NCBI RefSeq assembly: GCF_051020985.1 | Contig: NC_135009.1 | Coordinates: forward strand, 10,176,606-10,240,605 | DNA: 64,000 nt | Source: Nomia melanderi | Lineage: Eukaryota; Arthropoda; Insecta; Hymenoptera; Halictidae | Direction of reading: 5' to 3' | In this document: piece after piece, positions 1 through 13,571 of the stretch | How the letters are laid out: each line of letters begins with the position of its first letter | Numbering within the stretch: position 1 is the stretch's first letter | Notes under the pieces: generated by a model | Told to the model about the DNA's origin: nothing | Seen by the model: the letters and a program-made list of their open reading frames with translations, nothing else | Database searches by the model: none | Program-made: the position numbers and the translations under genes

Positions 1-1291
1 TTTTTTTTAATGAATCGAGAATTCATGGACGAAGAAGAATGTTGCAACGAAAGTTTAATTTTAATTTGTGAATGTTAATTGATATCTTATTGTACAACAT
101 TGAATGTAATGCTCGATGAAGGTTTCGAAATGAAAGATTGAATTACTGAGGGTAGATTTTATTTCTTTTTTAATAGCGTACTGTAAAAATGACGGTTTTA
201 AAAGGAACTGAACCTTCTGTTTGCATTTTCTTCGGTGAAAGGAACAGGTACATTAAACAACGTACATTTTTTATCGATGATGTGTATTTATGCTATGCGA
301 TGGTTAGCGTATTAATGTGAAACGAACTTCGCGTGATAATTAGAAATGAATGAATTGACAATTACATTGGTCAATAATTCAGTATTACGTTGCGAAAGGC
401 ATTTACTTGCCTTGCTCGTTAGTGATTAGATGAATCATCGATAAAGTGACTTCTTGATTATTCTAAATTATTAAGAGTTTACAACTTCTTACCGTGTTCA
501 AGTCAATTACATCGTCTTAGTATAGGATCGGAGACGCTCTTCAATAGATTGTGCAAACTTCTTCGTGGAAGTGAATTGCAAAAATCTAATATTCTTAACG
601 TTCTCTTCTAATAGAATTTCTGTCCCCGAGTTTCTTGAAAGATTAAGATCGTTGGGGCCATAAAAGTGACCATGATATACACTTACGGAGCAATTGCCGG
701 CCAAATAAAAGGTAAAAGTCTGCAGGAGCGCGCCCGCGATTCGGTCGACAACCCGCAACTGAATTCCAGAGACGACACCAGGTGTCTAATGAAACTCAGG
801 AAATACTGCGACCCCGAGGCACGCTCAAATTTCATTGGGGAGCACCGGCTACGTACGCTACTCGTTAAATTTTCTCCCGGGAGCAGCGTTATTGAACTCC
901 GAAATGGATCCTTACGCGACCTTCTGCGAAGTGAATTACTTACGACAGCGCTCGTTCCGAGCAACTCTCGTTTTTTGTTCGCTCGAACGAACGATCTCTT
1001 TGTTCTGTTACAGTATTTATCGTTTCCGAGGCCTGACCTGAGAATTCTCAATACATATCTACATGGCCGAGTTTAATGAAGAACGAAATGATTCTTTTCT
1101 TGTTGTCCTCTTGGATATTACGATCTACTACATAGAATTTTCTATTTTTTATATGTTCCTGTAATAATAATACAGAAATAGTAATAATACTGTTATGTAC
1201 GTTACGTAGCAAAAGGCAGTTTGAAATTTGAAAGTTAACCCAAACTGACTTTTAATACGTAACGCACGTAATAGTAATAATACAGAAATAC
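1..1291. other. AT-rich intergenic DNA
   Basis: No supportable gene. The GC-richer part at 660-1076 is open on both strands (136 and 122 codons) with no recognisable motif. The segment 1164-1290 contains two partly similar copies of a tacagaaatagtaataata-type sequence. Confidence 0.6.
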
Positions 1292-1502
1292 AGTAATGGA
1301 AATGATAGCAGTCTTCGAATAAAATTTGTATCACAACTGGATCAGATTTCAAATATAAATGAAACTTGAGTTTGAAATTTGAAGTTTGGGTTGAATTTCG
1401 AATTTCAAACTTCAAATTTAAAATTTAAGTTTCATTTATATTTGAAATCTGATCCAGTTGTGATACAAATTTTATTCGAAGACTACCATCATTTCCATTA
1501 CT
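1292..1502. repeat. near-perfect foldback palindrome
   Basis: The left arm begins agtaatggaaatgatagcag and the right arm ends with its complement. The outer 70-plus bases of each arm match with only about two or three differences. Toward the centre they become degenerate TTTGAAATTTGAA-type sequence around a short loop near 1385-1405. A transcript from either strand would fold into one long stem. It could be a foldback transposable element or a hairpin-RNA locus. Confidence 0.85.
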
Positions 1503-4247
1503 ATAAGGGTCATCGCTGTAAAGTTTCAAAGGCTAGACACATTTTAGCCCACACCTTCAAACCCTCCATCCAGTAAAGAACCCGAAGACCCTAAATAAAC
1601 TTCAAAGCCAACAACGCCACCCACCCTTCGTCGCAAACATCCCCGTACATCGTCCGAGGTATTTCCATTGCCAGCTTTCGATGTCTCGCCTGACATACCG
1701 CAGGCAATTAAAACATTCCTTCTTCACTGTTACCGGAGTAAAATGGCGGCGGGCCAAGCCGGCCCGCCTGGCAGCGATCAAAAGGAGGGTCCGCGACACG
1801 GCAAGGAAGACAAGAAGAAGAAATAATGTCCTATATGATATAATATATTTTGATATACGATATACATCAGCCAACTATCCATCTCCACAAATATTATTCA
1901 ATTACTGCGTTGATAAAAGATAAAAGCTATTCAAACGAGCTTCCTGCACTGCATTCACACTACAGCTGTGATACACTTCAATTCTTCAGTTCATAAGCAT
2001 CTCAAATAAACAGCTCATCAATTAATTCCTCTACGTCCACAACTCAGACGACCAAACTAAGAAAACAGCACACACCGACGATTGTTTACTTTCAACATGA
2101 ACGTTTCCGCAGTACAGTCTAACAGAGAAAAGACTTCGCTTATCTTAAAAGCTAAAAAGCCAAGGAGGCAAGGAAACTAGAAGGAACGAATGAGACGAAA
2201 CGAAACGTAACGATAGAGACTGAAGTTGGCAACGCTATGAATTTTATTTTCTATCATATCTCACTTCGTAGCATTCGGTGTCCCTTCCCTTCCTTTCCTT
2301 ACCTCCCAGACTTTTCTGCTTTTAGGACAAACGAAGTCATTTCTCCGTTAGACTATAACAGAACCGAACATATTTCTGCATCGCTGTCATCGCCGGTTCC
2401 ATTGAGTATCGCGGCTCCGCCGCAAACGTGCCCTAAGACCGTGGAGCAAAAAAGAATCGCGAACGCGAGGCTTGACGGGGCCAAACCCATTATAATGGCC
2501 GAATATCGCGCGACGGGCGTGATGTATGGCGCAATTGCTCGTCCGGCATAGAACGCGGTGCCCGGCAGAAGGGTAGCCATCGAGGGAAAAAGGACGAAGA
2601 CGTCCGGCGTATGGCGGACCGGTCGGTCCCTCCCCGGTTCACTAAATAATTGATGCATGTTCGTGCCTCCGCGGGATTCGACGGGTAATGATGGGGGTTC
2701 CGAGCCTCTCTCGCGGTTCCATACCCACCACCCTCTCCCTCCTCCCTGGATGCAACGTGCTCGGTCCTTGATTCACGCGCTTCCAGCACCGTGTTAAATT
2801 GGATCCACGTGAAAAATGGACGTGCGATCGTTCCAAAGAGGTGTTTCGGGCGTCGGCATTTAGGAGCCTTTTTATTATTCCGGCGAAAAGAAAGCAGTTG
2901 AAAGTACACACTTATAGTGATTTTTATTCTAAGAGGCTTGGAAGCGACGCCCTGAATAAAGATGGCCTGAGATGATGAATGTCTTGTTGTCGTGTCGGGT
3001 TTCGTGTAAAGGGCGGCAGGTAATGGATTTCGGTTGAATATCTGAATAATAGGCAGCTTCCATTGTCGATTTATTCGTTCACTTGGAATTTTCAATATTT
3101 TCGGGATGGAAAGAACTGATGGACAGGAATAATATGTTCTTGCTCTTTATAAATTGATACTTAACATTTTTGTGAATTCCTGTGGACGTTGGTAGTCTGT
3201 TAAAATCTATAATTAAGAGATTCAAGAGTTCGCTAATTGGGAAAGAAACTGTGACAAATATCAATTACATTTCTACTTTATATCTATACTATATATATTA
3301 ACAAATACCAATTACATTTACATTTCATATCTACATTAAATATGTTGAAAAATATTAATTACATTTATATTTCACATCTACATTCAACATACTAACAAAT
3401 ATTAGTTAAATTTACTACTACACCACAAAAGAAACCAGCGAAGCAAATTTAGCCTCAATCTCCATAAAACAATCCATAAGGCTACAAATTTATAGGGACG
3501 CGATGCAGCACAAAGTTTTCCAAAACGACACGAAAGAAGACCGAAGAACCAAAAGAGCGGCGCCGATCAATGGGCCCGGGTATTTCGCCGCGCCTCGGTG
3601 TCGGTGTGAAAAACTGGCCCGTTAACGAACACGAGCAGGTCGATCCGGCGGAGCCGGTCGCTCGACGTCGAGATTATTCATCGAAGTAACACGTAACGAA
3701 GACATATGGGGTGGAAATGATCTGGTCGGTTAGACGGCGGCGCGCGGAAAAATACGAGCGGCGCGGTATTAAACGCTGCTCGGCAATTTATTAATCGTAA
3801 TAAAACCCGGGGGGATGGACGTTTTCGCGCAGATTGTGGACGCCGATAGGGGAAGATTGTAGGGGACGAAACCCATAGCGGGAACGGGGATCCGGCTGAA
3901 ATCTTACGTTTAATTATACGGGACTACTTGTCCGCGCCGGGGACAGACCGCTTATAATATTCGCGCGCGCCTCGCTCCAACGCGCACGAAGAAAATTTGC
4001 TCCGCGAGGATGAAGCAATTTGTTCGGCTCTCAAGGGATAATTGAGGATCCGCGGAAAATTAATGCCGATTTTAGGTACTACTAATGTCTACCGTCGCGA
4101 GAGATTTCGCTCTTGAAATTGCCTGCGATCCATTGACGATTCTAGAACTGACTGTGGTATTGTAGTTTCTTTGTCGGTGGAAATAAGCTTCTTCGATGGG
4201 TTGTCCTTTGTTTTGAATTATTGATTGGTAACATTGGAGAGATCTCG
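1503..4247. other. intergenic DNA with CpG-rich islands
   Basis: CpG-rich blocks at about 2380-2830 and 3520-4020 alternate with AT-rich DNA. Open frames there occur on both strands at once and show no known motif. No gene is supported. Confidence 0.55.
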
Positions 4248-4251
4248 TTAA

Positions 4252-4400
4252 CCCCTTGTCCTATGATTCTGAACTATGACCGATCCAGTTACATTGTTAT
4301 TAATAATTTATTGAAAATAAGGGAAAATTCCAGTATTATTCTATGTCAACGTGTGCTCTAAGGTATAATCCTTGATAATAGGAATAATATGTAACTTGCG
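4252..4400 (+). repeat. family E element, left end
   Basis: TTAA (4248-4251) followed by ccccttgtcctatgattc matches the ends of the E copies at 37619 and 59278. The right end is not clear. Confidence 0.35.
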
Positions 4401-4480
4401 TTCAAACGAATTGAATAATATTCATGTTTGTTAAATTCTGTTTGAAATCTTTACAACGAGTTTGACACGATATTACTTAC

Positions 4481-4513
4481 TATATCTTTAATACTATTAG
4501 TATTAAAGATATA
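4481..4513. repeat. 33-bp palindrome
   Basis: Arms of 15 bases (tatatctttaatact and its complement) surround a three-base centre. It could be a short hairpin or a remnant of an inverted-repeat element. Confidence 0.7.
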
Positions 4514-7242
4514 AGAAATTTCTGTTCTGAGGCACGTATGGATGCCTCGCTTGTAACTTCGTTCGAAGGAATCGAATCTCGAGGAAGTAGTCCTCGAACT
4601 CTGACAATGAGGGACAATGTGCTGCAGATATTACGTTACGCTGCAATTTGGTTCAAGTCCAATATCGTAAATGGTCGATATTGCGTCCGATTCAATAAGA
4701 AAACTACTTTCTTTCATCGATTAAACTGCTTACTAAAAGGCTCAAACCTATCTGTGAAGATATTGAATTACTTTTAACTACAATATCACCATTGTTTAAA
4801 CATCCTCATATTCAAAGTCAACGTCTTCTAGCAAAACAAGCTTCGTCTAAATAAATTCTAATCCTATCGAATACGAAACTCTATACAGTTAAGGTAAACG
4901 ACCCCATTACCGAACACGAAAGAATGTGTTTCTTTAGAAACAGACATTTTCTCTGTCTCATTCAATCAAACCAAATACATATTTATATTAATTCCTATTC
5001 AAAACATTAATTAATAATTCACGCATATTAGAAAATCTATGTCTTAAGCAACCGAATATGCCATCCATAATTCAAAATTCCGATTTAAATATACAAAATT
5101 TATAAAAAAAAATATAACTTTGCTCGAGATTTATCAGTACCTGCAATTTTCACCCCCCGTCAATGTTAACACAGCGATCAAATTTGAGCCATTCAACGAT
5201 TCAATTACAGTTCTCGTTTCAACTTACCGCCACTGTGTCCTCCCGCGTTGGAAAATCTCGGCACGTCGTTGCACGATACCTTTTTGGTTAGAACATTCAA
5301 ATTTCACGGGGCGCTGAGCAGAAATAGCGGGATTACTCTGTCCGAACGATAGCGCGGATTAACATTCACCCGGCAATCGCGCGAGGTATTTCGATAATTC
5401 GACGGAGACGTGTCGTCGATCGTGATCGGCGAGCGAATTCGCGAAACGAGGTGAGCAGTGTGTCGAACCGATGTCCCACGGAACCATCGATGTCACTGGA
5501 GTCTCCTCTTCCTCGCTCCTTCTTTCTCTCTTAGCTCCGTGGATCACATAACGTAGCCCATACTTAACACATCGAACGCCGGTCCCGCATTATTATGGGA
5601 TTTCCGACTTATTTGCTCGACCGTCGGCATTATTACGACATTTGAGATCAGCAAATTCTGCTTTCTAGGTAGACACGTCGCGTTTTAAAAATTTCTAGTT
5701 AACAGATACACTGTAACTATGAATTCGAAGAGATTCGCCGCGGATGTAAGAAATCGGTAAAATAATACGATGAAGCATATGAAAATTCGTGTTAGAATTT
5801 GATCGGGTTAAATCGAAATTGTGCGAAGAAAGTTTCTGTAAAAACAGAATTGGGTGTATCTGCGTAATAAAAGGTGGAATGAGTTTGAAAAATCATATTT
5901 TGTGAACTACGTGTTTGTAGGATAATTTGAAGATGTAAAATTTGAGTAAAGATTTTGGTCGTTATCATTGTAACAAGTAATTTTAGAAAACAGTTTTCAA
6001 AATTTAGCGATACATTGGTGCCGATTAAGATTCGACATTGTATCGACTAATTAACGATTTTACTGTGAATATTAATATAAATTCAAGTTTCTATGAAGTA
6101 ATTTACTAAACAGATTTATAAATTATAGCTAACAATATTTTCAGCAGGAAATTTCATCAAAATCGTAGTTAAATTAGAATGATTAGAATGAAATAAGTGT
6201 AAAGATACTTCTCACCTAGCAGCACCGATGGCAACGCAAAGCAGCATACTCGATTCATTCGAATTCTCGGTGCACTTTCGATGTTCACTGTTTGAGAGCT
6301 AATGAACAACTAATAGTGAAAATGGGTTCGATGTTTTCCTTGGATACCAAACATGCTTCGGGACGCGGGTAGAAAGGGATTTATTGATTTATCGTCCTTC
6401 CATATAATTATAAGGAATCACGGGTCGTCGACAAACGCACAGGAACTATTATTGTATGCAAATATTTTCATATCCATCGAACGCGCTAATACACTTCCAA
6501 GGAAATTAAATATACAATATTAACGACGTTTAGCATTTTTATCGGAGGACTTACGACATTTTCAGCGTATTAAAAGCCAGAGGGCATCTTGAATTTATTG
6601 TGCATTACCATTCCAACAAATGAAGGTTATGCAAGAACATTTACATTAGTTCCGGAAAAAATGTATTTTCTGAATGCCCCGAGTACTTTTCGTTTAATGT
6701 GCCTTATGTTTATTCATTTCACTCTCTCTACGCGGATTTACATTCGCATTTCCGAGAAAGATTTACAAATACTTGCACCTTAAATTCCACTCGTTCGACG
6801 ACTGAATGCGCTGTACACTCGTGGGATGACTAAATACGCAGAACACCATGAAACACAGGGATCACACAAATATTAATAAAATCTGTATTTTATTGTTTAT
6901 TCTATCATTCTTGTAAATGGAATTCGTATAAACACCTGAGACATCCTATGCCCATAAACGTTGTGTAAAGACCACGTTTCGATTAAAAATTATTTTATGT
7001 GCATTCGCAGGTGCGCATTAAGTGCACAAAGCCTTGAGAAAAAGAGAAGCAACGTACGCGCAAAATTATAATCAGTTTGTCCTGACAATCTGAGAACGAA
7101 ATTTTGTTATTTAGTCGATAATTCCACGTAAAGACATGCTGAGTAATATCACCGTTCCAATTTTCTATTTTCAAGCAAATAATCAAAAACATAAAAATAA
7201 TCAAATCAAGCATAAACAAATAAACTCAATCTGATTCTACAA
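4514..7242. other. intergenic DNA, no gene seen
   Basis: AT-rich, with one CpG-rich block at 5220-5660. Nothing further is recognisable. Confidence 0.55.
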
Positions 7243-7768
7243 GTTAATAAGCTGCCGCTTGCAGCAGTGAACCAGAGAATTACACTCCTTTAACAAAAAC
7301 TATCAACTAACGCTACTCCAACGTCCATTTCCAAACAATTAATAAAACAAAAATGAAAACAAAAACAAACGTAAACGAACAAACACAATTTGATTATACA
7401 AATCATCACGCCGACCATCACGAAGGTCACCAATGACCGGAGCGACCAAATTACTTGAAAACAATTACAAGAAGCAAACTGATGTATCAAAATATTTAGC
7501 TAAGTAGATAACTCAATAATAATGTAACTTAAGAGCTATAATATTAATTTTAATACCATTTACGTTTATTATGATACGATAAGTAATGTTATAAGAAACG
7601 CTCTAAATTCTCGTGGCGGTCAACGTGTTAATAAGCTGCCATTTGCAGTAGAGAATTACACTTTCCTAATAAAAACTAACTAACGCAACTACTCCAATGT
7701 CCATTTCCAAGTAACCAATAACAAAAACAAAACAAATACAACCGAACACCCCAATTAGACTACACGCT
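7243..7768. repeat. pair of diverged direct repeats
   Basis: gttaataagctgcc followed by cttgcag/tttgcag, gagaattacact and ccatttccaa occurs at 7243-7410 and again at 7627-7768, in the same order with substitutions and small gaps. A shorter unit (aacaaa-n-caattt/caatct-gatt) is itself repeated inside the first copy. Confidence 0.7.
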
Positions 7769-7778
7769 GACACCTTAA

Positions 7779-7990
7779 CGCTAGAACCACCGAGCACTTA
7801 AACTGACTTTTCAACATTTCTTCATGAGAACTACAAACGTGAATTTATTAAGATACCAATTAGCTTATATTTCAGTTAATACTAAATCGACTTCATTAAT
7901 CATTTTTCAAAGAAGAATCTGTACCTTCGCAGTAATCGCAGAAGAAGCAGTTAGGAATTGGTCATTTTGACCCACTTGGTAGTTCTAGTG
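7779..7990 (-). mobile_element. family B TTAA-flanked element (B1)
   Basis: Flanked by TTAA at 7775-7778 and 7991-7994. Ends read cgctagaaccaccgagc and ggtagttctagtg, an inverted repeat. Internal gcgaaggtacagattc, in reverse orientation, matches B5 at 55815. About 212 bp with no coding capacity: a non-autonomous (MITE-like) element. Confidence 0.85.
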
Positions 7991-7994
7991 TTAA

Positions 7995-9819
7995 AGCGGT
8001 GAGCCGAAGAAGCTCGCATTCGAACGTCCGCCGCTGAAACGGTTGAACCAGACCCGTCGAAAAGGGTACCATTCACGCAACGCGCGTCCTCCCCCGCGCG
8101 TTGTCCATTGAATCTCTCTGGAACGGTAAGGTCGCGGTGATCGTCCGCGTCCCGGTTCTCCCCGCGCGGCGCGGCGCGTAGAGCCCGTGGCCAAGCAATT
8201 AATCGAATAATGGCACGAAAATGGCCGAACGGCCGGATTTTTCCCGCGCGGGCCGCCGGCGAGGTCGTCGACCCTTGGAGCCGAAGGTGCGCGGTTTGTA
8301 TCACCGCGCGAGAATGTCGAATGGAATTACGTCAAGGGAAATATCCTACTCTTGGCGCGTTTACCGTTTCGCGTTCGACCGGGGCCGGCCTTCTCTTCTT
8401 CTTCTCCTATCTTCCTCAAGGAGAGGGACTTAAAGGTTACAAACGCACTGACCCATGCGTGTCACCGTTATTCCCATTGATTTTTTCCCAGTTGCTCCGG
8501 GTACCGGCCGGGCCTCCTCTTTCCCTGCCTCTTCCTCTACCCCTTCTCCCCCTTCGTCCGCCTTTCTTCTTCGTCCCTGTCGCGTGTTCCCGCTCGAAAA
8601 TCCTCGTTCGAGGAGGAATCGACCGGCGAACCCCTCCCGCCGCACGTACTGCGCGTTGTTCACGGGAAAAGCCTCGCGACGCACGGAGACGAGAGCTGTA
8701 TGCGTTTTGTTTATAGTTTTGATTAGAGGTGTTCGCGGCAATGACGAATGACTGGTATGGCAAACGAGACGAGAGGAGACGAAAACTGACCGAACGGACC
8801 TGCAGTTCTTTCAGAGTCTCGTGTTGAGGATTTCAAGGGAGTCTTCCGGAGGGTGTTTCGATTGTAGCTTCGGTTGATTTGGTTTGACCTTATTGGCAAA
8901 TGGCAAGTATCGCAAATGAGATGAGAACATATGAAAACTGACCGATTAGATCTGCGTTGCTTTCGCTGGCGTCCTTGTCTGAGATGTGTTACACTTTTGA
9001 GAGAGTTGGTATTTATAGAGATAGGGATGAAAGGAGTCTTCCTCTGATAATTAGTGTTTTGTTCATAGTTGTGGTTCGTGCGTGTAATTGTATAGACGAA
9101 TGGCAAGCGTTTGTTGAAGATTAAATGAAAACAGATGAGAATTGATTAGCTGCATTTCTTGTAGAGGTCAACTTCTGTGCAACGGGACATGGGTATGTAT
9201 CCAGGCGGTATGTAAATTCGTTTGTTTCTTTTGTAACATGATCAAGATTGTTTTATGTAAATGGAATAAAAAGAGTTACAAGATGGCAAGAGATAGTAGA
9301 TAATGGAGGTACACGCTTGAGAGTATAAATAGCACGTGTAATAGGCTCGAAGATACGGAAAAACTTATGGTCTGACTCGACATCTGGATATTTGATATGA
9401 TCTTATTAACACATTTTGCACGGATCACGGGATGGACCGTACTCACACGGCTGGTGGGCGAAAATCAATGAAGTATGAAGAAGGTACGAATATAGGAAGT
9501 ATTAATAGCCGACCTACCTTGCAGCGACAGTTTGCGGAAGCACTACAGTGTGTTGATACGTTGATCGTCTAATCGGCACTTATCAGATCACTCACGTACT
9601 GATTATAGGGAGTGGAAATAGGTTTCTTAATGAAACAAAAATAAGAAACAGAAGTGAAGATTTTGCTTTTGCCTCGAGCAGCTAAAATTTGGTTCGTTTG
9701 ACGAGTCACGGAAACAATTCGTTTTCAAATCTATTCGAAACGTGTCTCTCGAATTCGGATGAAATGGGAGTCTAAGCGTTAGAATGTTTATATGTTTACT
9801 AATAATTCTAGTTATATTT
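7995..9819. other. CpG-rich island then AT-rich DNA, no supported gene
   Basis: 8000-8750 is GC- and CpG-rich with open frames on all strands (up to 168 codons, plus strand) that are low-complexity Ser/Pro/Leu or Arg/Gly-rich. They look like shadows of pyrimidine-rich sequence. A TTAACACATTTTGCACGG motif at 9407-9424 resembles an element end. Confidence 0.5.
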
Positions 9820-9893
9820 GAACTGCGACCTCATTATATTAAAATTATATTCTATCGAACTGCGACCTCATTATATTAGAATTATATTCTATC
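9820..9893 (+). repeat. two tandem 37-bp units
   Basis: gaactgcgacctcattatat begins at 9820 and again at 9857; the two units differ at one position. Confidence 0.9.
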
Positions 9894-10080
9894 GTATCAT
9901 ATTTTCTATCGTTATTACATATAATTAGTGTTTCCGTAATAAACACTAAAGCTATCGAACAATTACAGTGACTTGATTCCAATTTTTTATAAAAATTAGA
10001 ATAGGTTTCCTGAGATTTACGGGTTTTCCAATCTTATCCGTGCAGATACACAAATTTAATTTGAAATTTTTAAAATTTCA

Positions 10081-10304
10081 CCCTTTGCACTCGAAAGTAT
10101 TTTGTTAGAAATACTTCATATTTTCTAGCTAGACAAAGATGATACTTTTTTAAATTAACTCAAAGAGAAATCACAAGTAAACTGAGAGACAAAGCTTTTT
10201 TATCCCAGTATTTCACATACTAATGCATTATTAAATATCAAATTTTATAGTTTTACCGAATCAAATCAAGTGGTGACTAAGAGTCACCTCTAGAGTGCAA
10301 AGGG
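10081..10304 (+). mobile_element. family A element (A1)
   Basis: Starts ccctttgcactcgaaag and ends agagtgcaaaggg, followed by TTAA (10305-10308). Near the right end it has the hairpin ggtgactaagagtcacc typical of the family. The left flank is TTCA instead of TTAA. Confidence 0.85.
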
Positions 10305-10430
10305 TTAAAATTTAAAAAATTTTAAATTATAATCAGTTAAAGTTTTAAAAATTTTTAATTATAATCAGTTAAAATTTGAAAAATTTTTAATTATGATCAG
10401 TTAAAATTTGAAAGATTTTAAGTTTTAAAT
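10305..10430 (+). repeat. tandem AT-rich repeat, about three 37-bp units
   Basis: The unit agttaaaatttgaaaaatt-ttaattataatc is repeated with small changes immediately after A1. Confidence 0.75.
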
Positions 10431-10530
10431 TTTAAAAATAAAGATCCTAAAATATTTGTCGTGCACGGTAGTTTTAGGATTAACGTCACCATTAATACTA
10501 TTGTACATCATAATATTTTATTTAGAAAAT

Positions 10531-11354
10531 AACTTTTCTCGCACATATCTAACAGTGCGAATGTACCCAAATAACACAATTACACGTCATAGCGCATGTT
10601 ATTGCAACCTCAGAAACGACCTCGTTGAACAAGGTGCACGGGACCAGACATACCCTACCACGGTTATTGGTTTACAATGCCACGAATCACGCGTCATTAT
10701 CTTATGTGGTACATGGGAAGCTGCGGTCAGAGGTTTTCCAGAGAACCTGGGCCTGTCCGTTCTCTTTCTCTCTCTCTTTCTCTCTCCGGCTGACATGACC
10801 TCCCTCCTTTCCGCGTCACCGTGTATATACTCGTTCACTCCTATTTGCATGATTGATGGGCACCGTCCGCGTGATGACCGTCCATCCTGACGCATCGATG
10901 ACCCGGACAACCGACTAGACGATCGATGTTCTCTTAACACGTTTGCCACTTGACCAAATTAGCTTTCCGACTATTACTGCCTAGTCGAGTGATTGACTAG
11001 TGTGTCCTGGTATGCAGAGTTAGATTGGTTCATGATGATTTTAATGTTTTATGGAATTTAATGTTGGATGAGGAATCAAAGTGATTGGCTTGGATATTTT
11101 GATCAACGCTGGAACAGAGCGTTTGCATTGTAACTGTGAATGTTATTGTAATATTCATACCAGAATTGCAAGGCAATATTCTCACTTTTCCAGTAACTGA
11201 AAAATGAGGGGTTAGGTTCCTTCGAAATATTTGATAGTTGTAAATTCGTAAATTTGTGCATTAAAGAAATACACAGAAGATCTTAACCTACGTTTCTGAC
11301 GCATTTTTCACGTAGATTCACTTATTTCAAAATTCTTTTTGAAAAGACCTCCAA
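10531..11354. other. intergenic, no gene seen
   Basis: Contains an interrupted CT tract at 10760-10790 and an open frame on each strand (144 and 116 codons) that overlap each other. None is supported. TTAACACGTTTGCC at 10935 resembles the end of a TTAA-type element. Confidence 0.5.
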
Positions 11355-11358
11355 TTAA

Positions 11359-11571
11359 CACTAAAACTACCAGATCAAAACGACTCATTCCTAATTTCTT
11401 CTTTTTGCAATTATTAAAAAGGTAACAGATGTTTCTCTAAGAAACGATTAGAGAAATTGATATAGTAGTGCGCAAACTGAACTGAATCAATTACAATCTG
11501 AATAGATGCATTCTTGGAGTTTCTATAGAGGAATTTCGAACAGTCAATTTAACTGCTCGGTAGTTCTAGTG
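11359..11571 (+). mobile_element. family B element (B2)
   Basis: TTAA at 11355-11358 and 11572-11575; ends cactaaaactacc and ggtagttctagtg. Carries the family's central segment acagatgtttctctaagaaa and the downstream phrase gcgcaaactgaactgaatca. Confidence 0.9.
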
Positions 11572-11575
11572 TTAA

Positions 11576-12032
11576 AAAACGTATTATCCATCGTAACGAA
11601 ACAATCACGATAACTTCAATTTTATTTCTCGTGCTCGAACGAATCTGGACGAACCTACTTCTCTAATTTTCGTAAGAAAGAACGTGTCATCTCCACAGGT
11701 CAGCACTCCTCGTATTAAGGTTCATTCCCAAAATAAGTCTCGTACTCGATTATTGTCTCGGTCCCTGCGAACCCGTTAAAACCTACGCAAATATCTGCGC
11801 CCTAACGATAAATCAGAGACTGTTTGCGCCCGGTAACCAGGCGTGTTTACGCGCCGTTAAATCGCCGACTCGATATTTTCTGCCAAGGAGACCCCGGACG
11901 ACCAAAGATTTCCCTGTGTGGGGGTTGAATCGACGAAAAGGAGCTCGCAGGCTTTTCGCGAACAGCCGAAGGCGAGTCTTGCCCCCTTCGGGACGGAGTT
12001 CACCCTCTATGTTGTCGTCTGTGTTGAGCAGA
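11576..12032. other. intergenic CpG-containing DNA
   Basis: A GC-rich block at 11700-12000 with no convincing frame or motif. Confidence 0.5.
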
Positions 12033-12470
12033 AGTTATTCGAAATAACGGATAAAGAATGACAAATAAATTTAATCTGATCATTATTTGCGGACGATGAA
12101 TCTGAATAATGGAGGAATTTACTCGTCGATCTTTATTCTTTATTGTAAGCATAAAAAACGAAAATAATATTGCCTTACTGACAGTCGAATTTGTAAATGA
12201 CTGGCAAAATAATATTGATGGAACTACTATTTCATATGATGTCAGTGATGAGCAGAGGCTATTTGCAATAACGGATAAAGAATGACAAATAAATTTAATC
12301 TGATCATTACTTGCGGACGATGAATCTGAATTGTGAATGAATTTACTCGTCGATCTTTATTCTTTATTATTAACATCAAAAACGAAAATAATATTGCTTT
12401 ATTGTCAACCAAATTTGTAAATCACTGGCAAAATAATATTGATGGAACTACTATTTCAGAGTTTTCGGAA
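12033..12470 (+). repeat. family K tandem pair
   Basis: Two copies about 220 bp apart share cggataaagaatgacaaat, ttactcgtcgatctttattc and ggcaaaataatattgatgg. A third, diverged copy lies at 63262-63420. Sequence after the pair (12470-12830) is also related, in inverted order, to 63475-63755. Confidence 0.85.
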
Positions 12471-13536
12471 AAAAACTTTTATAATCTATTCTTAGATTAA
12501 TATTCGTACAATATTAATAATTCTTTTATAAACTATTCTTAATAACTACAATGTTAATTAGTTAATTATTATTAATTACTAGTATCAACAATTGTATTAT
12601 TACTATTGAATTAATCCAAGAACATTCCATAATAATCTTCTTTCTCAAAAATTCGAAAATAACACTACTACTGTTCTAAATCACTCAAATGCGAATTAAG
12701 AAATAATAAATAGTGAATGAACTATTACAGATTAAATTGAGTAACAAATAACCGACTAACGGATTCACTATTTATTCATGATTGTTATTTAAATTCAGTT
12801 TTATTCGATTAATACCCAACATTGTTATCGCGAATTCCGTCCAAGACGTTTCCAACCCTCTCTGTTCGTCGAGGGATCGCAACCCTCGGCAGATCGATCC
12901 GTCGGCGTCTTGGCTGCGAGGATCTCGCCGGGGGGAATAAATATCCATTTCGTCTGGTGGCCATTTATGAATGATACAGATCGCGTCTATCCCTCGTTCG
13001 AGATAGGAAGCCCAGAAAGGGGCTCGCGCCAGTCAAATTGAATCTTAATACGCTCTCCCTCGTCTGCGGAGCAGCCACTGGGCTTCTACGCTGCGCAGAT
13101 AAGGGATCTGCTACCCTTTGACCTTCAGGCAGACTGCGCTGGATCACTTCTGACCCGTTTTGCAGAAGGAAATTCGAGATTATGTGCGTGGAGGTTGCAA
13201 TAGGTGGAAATTGCTGTGAACAGTGCGGACGAAGGGTCTGTTAAATTATTCATTTTTATTTTATGGATTTTCTGAATGTATAGTATAATACGATACTGGG
13301 GTAGCTGAATCGTTTCCTGTGTTTAAAGATGTTCGGAGATAAGCTTTAGTTCGCTTTTAGTTTACTTTAGTTTAAGTTTAAATATCTATTTGCGTGTTGA
13401 TTACATTCCAAAGAATATGTTTTAAAAATGAGATCTGTTTGCAGATCGACTATCTTTGTATGGTTTATAAATTCAGAAAGAATGACAGTTGAAAAAATGG
13501 CCACGATTGCACGATTTCCATACGATTCGAGTAACC
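12471..13536. other. intergenic, AT-rich then CpG-rich
   Basis: 12471-12830 belongs to the outer part of repeat K. 12830-13150 is CpG-rich with a 60-codon minus-strand frame of no recognisable type. Confidence 0.45.
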
Positions 13537-13571
13537 TGACACTAGAACTACCGGGTGGTTAAAATGATTAA
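13537..13571 (+). repeat. family B end fragment (B3)
   Basis: Reads cctgacactagaactaccgg, the family B terminus, followed by tggttaaaatga. No matching right end was found. Confidence 0.5.
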
